Positions 53,154 through 64,000 of a DNA stretch of 64,000 nt are shown piece after piece. The notes under the pieces were generated by a model. It was not told where the DNA came from. It worked only from the letters and a program-made list of their open reading frames with translations, and searched no databases. A program made the translations under genes and the position numbers. Location of the stretch: the NCBI GenBank assembly GCA_963931925.1, contig OZ007569.1:44362521-44426520 (forward strand), written 5' to 3'. Source of the stretch: Onchidella celtica (taxonomy: Eukaryota; Mollusca; Gastropoda; Systellommatophora; Onchidiidae). The first letter of the stretch is position 1. Each line of letters opens with the position of its first letter.

Positions 53154-55899
53154 AGAAAATATTGACAGGTGCTGAACTGGGAAAAGAAAGGGAAGATTTT
53201 ACAGTTGAAACACTTGTAGTCAGTGACATAGCCACAGCGAACAGACGGTGAAAGGACTGCATTTCAAAACACACAAATTTCGCCCTGCCTGCCCACAAAC
53301 GATCATAAAATACCTACTAGCAACGGTACAATCAAGGCCTTTCGTGAGGAACTTATCTGAAGTGAACTAAGCAACGTAAAAGCGAATACCATCATACACA
53401 GCGAATCATTTGGCTCACTATACACACCCATTATACAATCGCTCCAATATTTTAACAAAGCAACACTATTTAATGTCATTATTTGTCTTTACATATATTT
53501 TATTTATTTATTTATTTTTCATTTATTTACTAGTCCCTTGTCCCGGTTTGGCTCGGATAAACATGTTACTGAAATATTACCGTTTACTTCTTCCCTACCT
53601 ATCTGACTGTGACTGCATGGCAACGCTGTTTCCTCTTTACAAACAGTAATAAAGCACCGTCACATAAGATTTACAGCCAATAATGGAAGCCTGTGCCCCT
53701 TTCTTAGATGCGATGTGCGCACAGAGACCCCATGCGGTTTTTTTAATCGCTTTTTCTACAAAGTGTAACAGACAGAGACGCCATTTCATTTTTAGACCCA
53801 CATGAATCAGCACAAATAGTTTGGTTGTCATAGGTGCTGAATTGCTACGTAGGGTCATCTGCAAACTTCCGAGTGTTATACAAATTTAGATGGATAAATG
53901 CATCTTTGCTTTTGTTAATTTCTTAATTTAATACTTGCTAGCACATTTTTTCATACCATCTTGACTCAGCCTAGGTGAAAATTTCCGTTAAAATGCGAAT
54001 CGCTTCCGTCTTGTAATGAACACTTGACTTAAAACGTTATGAGCGATACATTTCGACCAACTGACGAGCCAAAACACAGACTATCTTGCAGCGTTTGAAG
54101 CAACCCATAGGCCGGCAATTACATCAACCTTACCCCACACCGTAACCAGCTCCTAAGCAGGAAGTATAAGGGACTGGGCTGTCCTACTTTGTAAAATGTA
54201 GTACGTTACAGCCGGTGACTTGCTGTTATAATAGATGTTCGTGTAGTATATCTATGGTTATAATAGGCCGTCACTTGTTATTCGCGCGGAGTAATAATAA
54301 TATTCAATGAAGCCGTATTTAGTAAGTTTAAAACATGGATGGCCGGAATATAACTTGAGAATGCTCGCAAAAAGATTCCCTAAAATTTCCATTCAATTCT
54401 CAATCCTCATCTATACAGAAGAAAAAAAATTACCATTATAACAAAACTAAATACTCCGTCTTTAAGCACAGAATGCAACAAAGCTTTAATTTGATTATTG
54501 TTAATTATACCACTCACTTCGGATTAACACTTGAACATTCAGCCAAAGGTTTGTACATTACTAATCGTAAAGCCGACAGTCAAGACAAGGGACTATTAAA
54601 TGACCATTATTAATTTGGATGATTTCATAATAAAGTTAAAAATCTCTGCTTGTCATTAATTATCCTGGTATATGATAGTGCCTGCTCTTTACTGAAAGCT
54701 GAATTTTAACAGAATAATTATTGTAATCCAGAAGAAAGAATAATGTAAAGAGGGAAATGACTTTTTCTTCCTTATTGGTGACATTCTACGTATTTCATTA
54801 TTATGTCTCCTAATCGATTAATTATTTCTAAATCTTTGAGCATCACATTATGCTTACAATAATAATATGATTGTCTTCTCGTTCCACACCTGTTAGTAAT
54901 ATCCCATTTTCTCCACGTCCAACCAAACCCAACCAGTGGCTGGTTTATTTTCTTTTTTTAAAAAGTATTTATTTTACCCTGGAAGTAACATTTTAGAACA
55001 AAGAAGCTATATTAGAGTTGAAGCTTTGGGCATCCATATTTTAAAACAGCCAACCGGTGGGATGTGCGACTAAATCTCTATTGAAGTGACAATTTCTAAG
55101 AAGCGCGGACTGGGGGAAGAGGACAATGGATATTACTATCCATGTTCTAAGTAAACAAACCATGGTTTTGAATATTTTCGTCTCAAACAGTCTTCGGTGA
55201 ACACTGACCTGCCCATATTTTCTTATTGTAAATTTCCACCTTCTTGGCTAACATTTTTTTTTCTTCGGCTGTGAAAACCATTGAACAATGAGATATCTAT
55301 CAGTTATATGTAGGAGTTTTGTCTGTCTGTTCTACATTGATCAGTTTATTTACCTGCAGATCTCAGTTAAGGTATGCCTTTAGTTGCTGGCTCGATATTT
55401 CAGCACATATTATATTAACTCTGCTGGTCTTTAGTTCTTGATCAATATTTCAACACGGATCTTCTTTTCTTGGTGTTTTCTCTACATTATATACACGAAG
55501 AGCAACATTAGAATAAACTTAGTCTAGCAGAACTGTTGCTGTCACTGTTCCATTCACGTTGGCGAGAAGTTTAACAGTGAATGGAATCCATTGTTGTTGT
55601 TGTTGTTGTTTTTTATGAACTAGTAATGCTATTAATTAAGTCATTTTATATGCCATGGTATGTCGTAAGTTAATTTTACAGAAAGCCATCTTTGATATAG
55701 TACTTTGAATAAAAGATGTCTTCCCACAAGGTTTTCTTTTCTACCCAATTCCCTAAATATACCTTTAGCTGTATAAAAACTTCTGTGCATCAAAATGCAT
55801 GATTATAAGCTTTGCAGGTCAAAGATCAGACAGACCCGCTGACCATTTACAAAACGTCAACTAAAAATTATTTCTGCGACCTCAAAATGACATCAAGTA

Positions 55900-56294
55900 A
55901 ACATCTTTTAGAAAGACAAGGTACAAAGAGAGCTGTATAATTATACTTTTTGTTACAGATGCAAGGGACTCTCTGTAGTTAAAGTTGAAGATTTATAATG
56001 GTTATTGTTGCAATTTAAACAATTAAACATAATTCCTAAAACTGGGTCTGCAATCTCAATGAACAGTCTCAGTGTATATTCAAAAGATCAAGTCAGTCTC
56101 GCCACAAACTATTGGAACAACAAATGCAATAAAAACAAAAGCCAATTATACACTTATGAGGTGCGTCGTATTTTTTGTATGTAATATTTCATAGTTTTCT
56201 AGAAATGTCATTGTTTTCTCCATGTAAACGGAGCTTTGTCCACACAGCAGGGAAGCGTTGCCAGATAAAAGAAGAACAAGGCGGTCTGACAAAG
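55900..56294 (+). other. Upstream flank of GPCR copy 2
   Basis: Blocks such as cagtctcagtgtatattca (56065) and the sequence before the start (gcggtctgacaaagATGGAT) parallel the flanks of copies 1 and 3. Here too the flank is part of the duplicated unit. Confidence 0.55.
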
Positions 56295-57324
56295 ATGGAT
56301 GTCATCACATTAGTTAATATTTCTGTTTGTTTTATGGGACTTTTACTGAATGTCTCTAACATTCTTGTATTTCTCAAACAAGATTACAAAAGCAACAACG
56401 TCACACTGACTTTACTTTCTTTGTTCACTTCTGATGTGTTGGTGTTGATCTGGGCATTCCTGTTTCACTTATTTAGCATCTTCCGTGTGATTTTTTCCCT
56501 CAAGTCCAGTACAATATGGAGCATTTCAGAACTATGTTTTGGCTAGGATGAGTTCAATGTTTTTTCATGTGTCCACTGTAACTACAGTATTATTATCACT
56601 GGAAAGATGTTTCTGTGTTATTGCCCCACTTTGTGTGCAATTTCTTTTCTCTGTACAACGAACTGCTATCGCTTTAACCATTATTTGGATTCTCTGCGTC
56701 TTAAGTTCTGTACAGATATTCGCCTCTCTAGAACTGAAGACGCATTTTGATGACAATTTCAACGTCACTAAATTAACCATTGCCGTTACAGAGTGGAGAC
56801 CTAAAGTAGAAATGGTTCAAAATATCACCAACATCATCGTGCTGCCCACAATGGCTGAAGTTGTGATTTTTATCAACACTGTTGTGATGATTATGGGACT
56901 TCAAAAATCCAGTCACTTTCAAAAACATTCCACGTTTCGACAGTCTGGAAAACACGGATATTCTGAAAGCTCGAAGACGGATTCTTCATCGGATACAAAC
57001 GATACTCTAAAAGTAAAAGTGGCAAGTTCTACTATCTCAAGAAAATATGTCAGACCGATAGCAGTTGTGTGTTGGTTGTGTTGTGTGTTCATTGCATGTA
57101 ACACACCGGCAACTGCAACCGGTTACGTCAGACAACTGGTGCCTGAGTTTGACATCACTGGCAAACATCGTGACTTGTATGTAATGGTGATAAATATATT
57201 ATTCTTACTGAGTGCCTTGAATGCATCCGTCAATTTCTTTGTCTACATTACTTTGAATAAGACCTACAGGGAAACATTTGGTACTATTTTTTACAGGATG
57301 TTTGACCACCAGATTAAATGCTGA
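56295..57324 (+). pseudogene. GPCR copy 2: class A receptor with a single frameshift
   Basis: The frame from Met 56295 covers TM1, TM2 and the first extracellular loop, then runs off after RVIFS. The run of six T at 56491-56496 appears to hold one T too many. The other frame continues collinearly with copy 3 from SSPVQYGAF through TM3 (LERC), TM4, TM5 (NITNIIVLPTMAEVVIFIN), TM6 (CCVFIACNTPATATGY), TM7 (LNASVNFFVYITLNKTYR) and a stop at 57322-57324. Everything else is intact, so it is either a very young pseudogene, an allele, or a homopolymer sequencing error. Length, apart from the shift, equals that of copy 3. Confidence 0.85.
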
Positions 57325-58157
57325 GAACGGTTCCGATGCCGTCGTTGTATTTATTTGAGAGCAGTCCAAGAAATGTTAATGTTTGAAAGATCCTGATTTA
57401 TGTCTGTTTTACCAAACGTCCACCTTGACACATGAAAAAGATTGTCTGTTAAAGACACAAATCTTCCAACACAAAAGCTAGTAATGACACTTTTCGTGTG
57501 TGTTAATTTGTATTTTGCCTCCTGTGGTATAGAGACCTCAAATTTATACCGAGAGCAATATGATGTTAAGGTCTTGCTCCTGTGTAGAAGTACTTTGAAA
57601 TGCCAACAATGTTTTTACCCGGTAACACAGCAGCCGTTAACCATTCAGTAATTGTCAGTAAGTTACAGGTAGAAGGGCTGCAAAATCAACATCTGAGCTT
57701 CTGTTCGATTTTGAAGGCATCCCAATATGGCTATTCTTTGAAAGTCGGTAAAACAGCGTGTTTCATGCAGCAGAAATAAGCAGTATAATTCTCGCAAGCC
57801 AAAGGACACTGTGGTCTGGAATATTTCAATTAAAGTGTCTGTGGTAGTAATGTAAAAACGTTGAGGTATGTGAACACGTCAGAAAGTAAAAAGTCGTTTC
57901 TCATATTTTTTGCCTAGGAAGTTCCGTTGCTTATGCTGACAGCTTATAACCCCGTAAACCCCTCCCCAGCTATGCTTTCAAAAGACGAGCCACTGTGTCG
58001 ACACTTGTTAGTCTATTTCATTTTATCCTTCAGTCCACTTAAATACAACCACTCATTGATAATTCAGTATCACCAATATCAATATGAGGGCAAGTCCCTC
58101 CTAGTCACATATGATGAAAGAATGGTACAATGATCACGTCATACAAAACAGCAGTGA

Positions 58158-58202
58158 AGTTGTTACTGTTGTTGTTGTTTTATTGTTGTTGTTGTTGTTG
58201 TT
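58158..58202. repeat. GTT trinucleotide tract
   Basis: Counterpart of 53101-53153, in the same position relative to the preceding receptor gene and next to the shared text gatgaaagaatggtacaatga. Confidence 0.9.
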
Positions 58203-59627
58203 CAAAAAGCATCGACCATTGCTGAACTGGGAGGAGAAAAGGGATCTATTCCTGTCTGAATTAATTTCCCAATCTTTAGTTAAACAAAACAAAAGTTAGG
58301 CTACATCACAACTAACCAAATACTGGATCTGTAAGCTCAGATTCCAGCACAGCTTTGGTATGATTATTTTTTATGGCACTGACCACTTCAGATCAACACA
58401 GGGACAATCAGTCCAGACTATGAATTATTGATCGAATATTTGACGGTTAAGGCATGAGACCATTAAAATGTCCATTGTTAATTGGGATACTTCATTTTAC
58501 AGAAAGTGAGAAGATTGCTAAAATCTGTAATTACTTTACCATCCCTCATACGTTTACTTAAAGATCTAGATCCGCGCTTTTCTCAAGTTATCCTAGAGTA
58601 TGATAATTCATTCTGTTTACTGCAACCTAAAGTTTAACAATCTTCATTCTGTTCAGAAGGGGGAACAATGTAGTGAGGGAAATTCTCCTCCATTATTGAT
58701 AACGTTGTAATTATTTCATTGTTATGTCCCTGACCTACTATAAATAATGTTAATTGTTGAGCATAATGAAGATGTCTGCATGTGGTTGTTATATTAAACA
58801 CTGAACATAGAAAAGTACATGTAGACGGTACCAAAATCATTCACATTGGTTAAATGTAGATAAATAGCCCCATGTCCACCTAATCTCCAATGCCCCCTAA
58901 AGAACAAGGGCTTGGCTCAAAATGTTGTCTTTGTTCAAAGAGAAGGTTTCAGCTGGTTGCTTGTTATGGAATTTGATACATTTGACAAACTTTTATTTAA
59001 TATACCAGTGGCATTCCTAAAACAATAGAATCTTGTTTGACGGCTGTTATAGTGTTAAAAATGACCCGTTTTCGCCATAACAAACTGAATCCAGTCAGTA
59101 GTTTGGCTTGGTCTAAAGCACCGAAAAAAACATCAGCTGACTACGGGACCTGATCGATAAGAATGACGTAGGACAGTTATTTTCTAGTTGATGCGTCATA
59201 GACCTGAATGCAACCAATGAATGTGCAGTCTGTTGTAGCTGTACCCATATTATTGTCTTCCGTGTGTGTCCGCGGAAGATGAAACTGCGAACATCGTATT
59301 ACACTTCAGGTATGTGATAGTCGAAATTGTTGTTATTCTCTCCCTTTAACTTTCACTGCTCAGAAGCCACTTCAGAATTATTATAGCATTCTTTGTTTTT
59401 TGATATGCCAATTAATGCTCACTGTTCGTCTTGACCAGTTTTTGTTGTCACAGTTCCTTTCTGCCCTGGTTATTTATGACTCTTAGAAGTGTTGTATCTG
59501 CATCAATTCCCTTGAGGATCTAATGTTTTTCCTCCATCTTACCCGCTCACGGGATGTATCAGGCAAAAAGAAAAAAAAACAACTGACATTTATTTTTATT
59601 TTTTTTAGTAATTACAAAAAAAGCCAT

Positions 59628-59729
59628 GGGGACAGCTGTATGTTGGGGACAGCTGTATGTTGGGGACAGCTGTATGTTGGGGACAGCTGTATGTTGGGGA
59701 CAGCTGTATGTTGGGGACAGCTGTATGTC
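59628..59729. repeat. 17-bp minisatellite, six copies
   Basis: The unit ggggacagctgtatgtt is repeated six times with no internal variation until the last base. The last unit runs into ccccacc, so ggggacagctgtatgtcccc forms a near-palindrome at the right edge. Confidence 0.97.
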
Positions 59730-61149
59730 CCCACCGAACACTTCATCATTATTTGGAACAGCATATTTATGAGCAACCACCGTATGACCTTGCACTGCAC
59801 CAATTCTGATTCACCCTCCTGTGATGAGCAGATTACGTGAAGAACTTGTAGTGAACAGCAGTATGTCACAAGCTCATCGTTTGGCAGCCCAAAAACGTTG
59901 ACATCAACTATACAGTGGCAGAGATTTAAGTAAAGTACAAACATCCTCAATCAAGCATAAAGTAAACAATTTGATTTACCAATATCTGTCAATCCTGAAA
60001 ATTTCCTTCCTCTGCGACAAACAACAATGGAGGAGTCAGCAGAGAACGCTCGGTGAGATCATCTTTAGAAATATATTGCTAGGCTTGTCTTACCCTAAAA
60101 TTAACATAGCAACACAAAGAAAGTACATTAGCGACAGGGTTTCAGGTACCCAAATTAAAATCGTCTGCGAGAGGAGAGAGCGTCTAAATCCTGCTGAAGT
60201 GACGCTGTCTAGCAACAAACAATCGGTGGAAGAGGATTATGGATTTTAGCATTATTAGTAGTATGAATAGTTAAATCCTGATTTTGAATCAGTACATGGG
60301 GTATTTTCAGTGTTGACTTTCCATCATTAACAGTCCACGGCAAACACTGGGCAGCTCATATTCTCTCATCCATCCGAACCCAGACAGGAGTTTGACTCGA
60401 GGGTTTATTGACTCAAAACCAGCTGTAATTATCACTTCTTCTACAAGTGCACGGCTCGTCTTGGCCGTTTTCCAGCCCACACGCCGCATAGCCCGAGCTG
60501 ACTCTCAAACAAGGTACTTTAACTTTAAGGCGAGCTTACCAACAGCTTTACTGTTAACCATGCTATTCATCACTGTATTGGCTAGGAAACAGTAAATGTC
60601 CACAATACTCCTGTTCTGCCAACAACCCCTTCTAAGACAGCCGAATGTAACATCATCACAGCTAGGTAATGCAGAGGTTTAAAAGGCACGTTGTATACAA
60701 ACATTATTATTTGTACACATAAATAAATCATAGTCTTGAGTCAAGAATAGAAGGATTTCAGCTGGTGATCCTTTATCATTACCAACACACTGCCAACACT
60801 GATTTGTCCACTTTTCCTCAATGTTGATTTAATTGCTTTTAACCCTTCTGTTTTATTATTTTTTTAATTAAATGGCTTTACAGTTTGTGATCTGACATCT
60901 ATTTCCAAAGTGGGAATGAATGTCAACGACGTGATACATCACACTATCTACCTGTTCTACACATTCTTCTTGCCTGTTTCACTTGGTTACATATAGGCCT
61001 GAATCTCCGCCCCCGACATTTCTTTAGTTCTTGTATCCATATGGATCTAACTCTGTTGGTCAAGTCTGCATTATATAAACTAAAGAGATAATAATATAGG
61101 CAAATAATATAATAGTAACACTTTTTCAGACAATGATCGGTTTAATTTA

Positions 61150-61998
61150 ATGGGTGAAGTGATCACATTTTTTGCTTATCTATTTGCACTCATAATGATC
61201 AAGATCAAAGAAGTTTTTAATGAAATTGATTGGCAAGACTTCAATTAATATTGAGGAATTTAATTTTACTGAAGACACACTTAAACATAATGTTTTCTGA
61301 ATGAGCAGTGCCTTCCAATGTGGTGCAATTTTCTACTTTGACAAAACCTTCAATTAGAGAGGAAAAGATATCTCTTTATCAAAGTGTGAAATTGAAAGGT
61401 TTGCATATTTCAATACAAGCATAAGGTGTAATTATTTTCCATCACATGGTAATTTTGCAGGGTTTGTAAATATTTGTTTGAGTGATCCAATCTAAAGAGA
61501 TGTAAAAAAAATACCATTTGAATAAAAGAGATGGAAGGGTCAAATTAGAACATAAACTCAGTTTTCATTTAAAAGAACTATGATTTATAAGGCACATCGT
61601 TCATAATAATAACAAAATGTTATATGACTGAGTCAGTGGGCTACATAATACCTTTTATTATAGATGTAATGCACTCTGTAAAGGTTGAAAATTATTCGTT
61701 GTCATGTTCAAAAACATTGAATTTAAGCAACAAATAGTATACGTCTTTAACCTTAGCAGCCTCAGTGTATCTATCAACTCATGTCAATCTCATCTTAAAT
61801 ATTGAAACTAAAAATACGATGAAAATAAAACCAGACCAGGAATTGATGCGTTGGGCTGTATTGCTGTTATGTAAAGGTTTCCTGCTTTTCTAGAAAATCC
61901 CTGGCTTTCTGCATTCAATTTTCACTTGGACGAAATGGCAGGGAAAATGATACGTTATTAAGAGATAGATAGAAGGAGAACAGAGCGGCCTAGCCAAG
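61150..61998 (+). other. Upstream flank of GPCR copy 3
   Basis: Homologous in ordered blocks to 50148-50947. Presumed promoter and 5' untranslated region of the intact receptor. No TATA box is clearly placed. Confidence 0.6.
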
Positions 61999-63030
61999 AT
62001 GGATTTTATGATCTCAGTTAATATTTCTGTCTGTTTTGTAGGGCTGTTACTGAATGTCTCCAACATTGTTGTATTTCTCAGTCAAGATTACAGAACCAAC
62101 AACGTTACACTGACTTTACTTTCTTTGTCCATCTCTGATTTCATGGTGTTAGTCTGGAGTATAATATTCTACTTATTTAGCATCTTCCGTGTGCTGTTCC
62201 CTTCGAGTCCTGTACATTATGGAGCATTTCAGACCTACATGTTAGATAGGATTGTTTCAATGTTTATTCACATTTCCACTGTGACTACAATATTGGTGTC
62301 ACTGGAACGATGTTTGTGTATTATCATCCCTCTTAGTGTGCAATTTCTCTTCTCTGTACGTCGAACTGCCATCGCTTTGATCATGATTTGGATTCTGTGT
62401 TCATTTAATTCAGCACCCATGTACGCCACTTTATACCTGAGGCCCTATTTTGATGAGAACGTTAACATTACAAAAGTGACCGTTGGTGTTGCTGATTGGA
62501 GACCTGAGGTAGAAACGGTCCAAAACATTACCAACATCATCGTGCTACCCACAGTTGCTGAAGTTGTGATTTTTATCAACGCTGTTGTGATGATTACTGG
62601 TCTTCTAAAATCCAGTCAATTTCAAAAACATTCCACCTCTATTCAAGCTAACAAACAAAAAAGCGTCCAGATTTCGAAAAAGGTTATAACAGCGAGCGTT
62701 AAAGATGTGCGTAAAGGAAACATGGCAAATTCTTCAGTTTCAAGAAAATATATCAGACCGATCACAGTTGTGTGTTCGTTGTGTTGTGTGTTTATTGTAT
62801 GTAACACACCAGCAATTGTAACCGTGTACGCCACGCAGCTGGTACCTGGATTTGACATCAATGGCAAATATCGTGACTTGTATGTGATGGCGGTCAATAT
62901 TTTATTCTTACTGACTTCTTTGAATGCATCCGTCAATTTCTTTGTCTACATTACTTTGAATAAGACATACAGGGGAACATTTTATACTATTTTTTGCCGA
63001 TTGTTTGACATGTCCAATCGTCAACGATAA
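61999..63030 (+). CDS. GPCR copy 3: intact class A (rhodopsin-like) receptor, probably chemosensory or peptide-type
   Basis: A 343-residue, intron-free receptor. TM1 covers about 8-28 with the conserved Asn in NVSNIVVF. TM2 is about 36-60 with Asp47 (SISDF). TM3 ends in LERC (102-105) in place of DRY. TM4 is about 121-143 with Trp131, TM5 about 178-202, TM6 about 254-277 with CNTP in place of CWxP, and TM7 about 294-319 with NASVNFFVY in place of NPxxY. N-glycosylation sites NIT are at about 156 and 177. The extracellular N-terminus is only a few residues. No Cys is visible at the top of TM3 or in the second extracellular loop, so the usual disulfide seems absent. Local tandem copies and single-exon form fit lineage-expanded chemosensory receptors of gastropods. 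That assignment is inference. Confidence 0.88.
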   Translation: MDFMISVNISVCFVGLLLNVSNIVVFLSQDYRTNNVTLTLLSLSISDFMVLVWSIIFYLFSIFRVLFPSSPVHYGAFQTYMLDRIVSMFIHISTVTTILVSLERCLCIIIPLSVQFLFSVRRTAIALIMIWILCSFNSAPMYATLYLRPYFDENVNITKVTVGVADWRPEVETVQNITNIIVLPTVAEVVIFINAVVMITGLLKSSQFQKHSTSIQANKQKSVQISKKVITASVKDVRKGNMANSSVSRKYIRPITVVCSLCCVFIVCNTPAIVTVYATQLVPGFDINGKYRDLYVMAVNILFLLTSLNASVNFFVYITLNKTYRGTFYTIFCRLFDMSNRQR

Positions 63031-64000
63031 AATACAAGAAACCGTATCACGGACAGCCAGTGTACTGCAGCCCTGTCATTATCATCTTTTGAGAGCAGTT
63101 TGAGAAAAGTTCAAAGGTTTTGATATAAGAAAAAAAAAACTGTTATATTTTCCCACACAAAACCCACGTTATCTGGAAATATTTCTCTTGTCCCACACAC
63201 AAAACTTCCAACATTAGACCTAGCAGTGATACAATTGGTGACTGCTGAACCCAATTGCCTTCTGCAGTGATGGGTAGTTAATTTTATAATGCAAGCGATA
63301 TTTAAGGCCCTTTTTTTTATTTGTAAGTACTGTAAAAGTACTTCGCATGCCCACATTGACATGGTAACAGGTCTTTGCCGGGGAACTCAGCACTAGGTAA
63401 AACATTGATTTTTATTTTATAAATGAATTTTATTCCGAAAACTTGAAACATTGAAATTCGAAGAGCCATTCGACTTTAAAGTACCCACCAGTGCTGTTGT
63501 TCTCCCAAGGTACGGGAAACCGCGCGAGTTTTGCAGCACAAATATAATGAGTCGCGACGGATCGGCCTGAAGGTACCACTGGTCAAATTGAGACATTGGC
63601 CATACCAACTTTTGGGTTGAAATATCAAGAACATTTTCTTCGTTTCTGTCTCTTCTCTGTTCATTTATTTAACAATCTGTACCAAATTAAAACACTACAA
63701 CTCTTGTTAAAGTGCTAAAGTGTTAACTCCTTTGTGCATTTTTGTGAGGTGAAGGCGTTATATTCAAAGCGTTCTTGCTTGTTCTTGGACCTACTTCCAT
63801 TAGAATGTCTTTTTCCGCGAAAATACCTGCCAAAAAGCAAAACAGTGTGTGGATGATGTTCTCGACCAACAATAGTTTAAGATCATTTTGAGATGGTTCA
63901 TTTCAAATCTACTCGAAATAATAGGCTAGAAAACAATTCAAACAATTTAGATCATGTTTAATTACCCAGAAATTCCTCTGAGCATGCCGCTTGGTTGTTT
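63031..64000. other. 3' flank of GPCR copy 3
   Basis: No supportable gene to the window edge. Text near 63440-63500 (ttgaaacattgaaattcgaagagcc) recalls the 3' flanks of copies 1 and 2 near 51520 and 57700, so the duplicated unit probably continues. Confidence 0.5.

Larger units (their letters stand above)
51300..55899. other. Non-coding interval between GPCR copies 1 and 2
   Basis: No supportable gene. Parts are paralogous to the interval after copy 2: 51484-51620 with 57666-57800, 53035-53200 with 58100-58240 including a GTT tract, and 54440-55230 with 58300-60360 in scattered blocks. This shows that the duplicated unit includes several kb of 3' flank. GTT tracts lie at 53101-53153 and 55592-55612. 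Confidence 0.6.
57325..61149. other. Non-coding interval between GPCR copies 2 and 3
   Basis: No supportable gene. Several blocks are paralogous to the interval after copy 1. It contains a GTT tract (58158-58202) and the 17-bp minisatellite (59628-59729). Confidence 0.6.

Noticed and set aside
1..64000. CRISPR array, bacterial operons, riboswitches
   Set aside because: The window is eukaryotic. The tandem repeats found have no unique spacers of constant length.

Overview
The window is eukaryotic and looks like a repeat-rich invertebrate genome. Long intergenic stretches, retrotransposons, microsatellites, single-exon ankyrin genes and a cluster of short rhodopsin-class receptors together suggest a lophotrochozoan, most likely a mollusc and perhaps a gastropod. 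That placement is inference; no rRNA or other species marker is present.

Layout, left to right. 1-1362 is non-coding flank. 1368-8040 is a complete LTR retrotransposon on the minus strand, bounded by the 5-bp duplication GTGTC. It has two LTRs that are nearly identical, a tRNA-Pro primer site, gag with two zinc knuckles, a retropepsin, an integrase, then reverse transcriptase and RNase H. Integrase comes before reverse transcriptase although the RT is Ty3/Gypsy-like, which is the Gmr1-type order. The element sits in the 3' end of a broken ankyrin gene (ANK1, 8041-9412, minus).

A second ankyrin gene (ANK2, 19411-23172, minus) is intact: about 1,200 residues of ankyrin repeats ending in a SOCS-box-like segment, so it may be a substrate receptor of a cullin-5-type ubiquitin ligase. 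The region upstream of ANK1 (A, about 11430-17891) and the region upstream of ANK2 (B, about 23560-31786) are diverged copies of each other. Ankyrin sequence plus upstream flank was therefore duplicated in tandem. Comparing the copies gives empty sites for a MITE in A and for three insertions in B. B ends where an intact LINE begins (about 31787-35742). The LINE abuts two decayed, oppositely oriented copies of a Cys/His-rich protein gene (35741-37485).

After about 6 kb of non-coding DNA with microsatellites comes a third, inverted ankyrin gene (ANK3, 43458-47018, plus). Its open frame stops early, and the missing 3' half survives downstream as a decayed relic to about 47690, without a SOCS box.

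The right third (50.1-64 kb) is a tandem array of three related class A GPCR genes on the plus strand: a truncated pseudogene, a copy with a one-base frameshift, and one intact gene (61999-63030). Each carries related upstream and downstream flanks. They resemble lineage-expanded chemosensory receptors.

Two multigene families, ankyrin-SOCS proteins and GPCRs, are thus turning over by local duplication, decay and transposon insertion.
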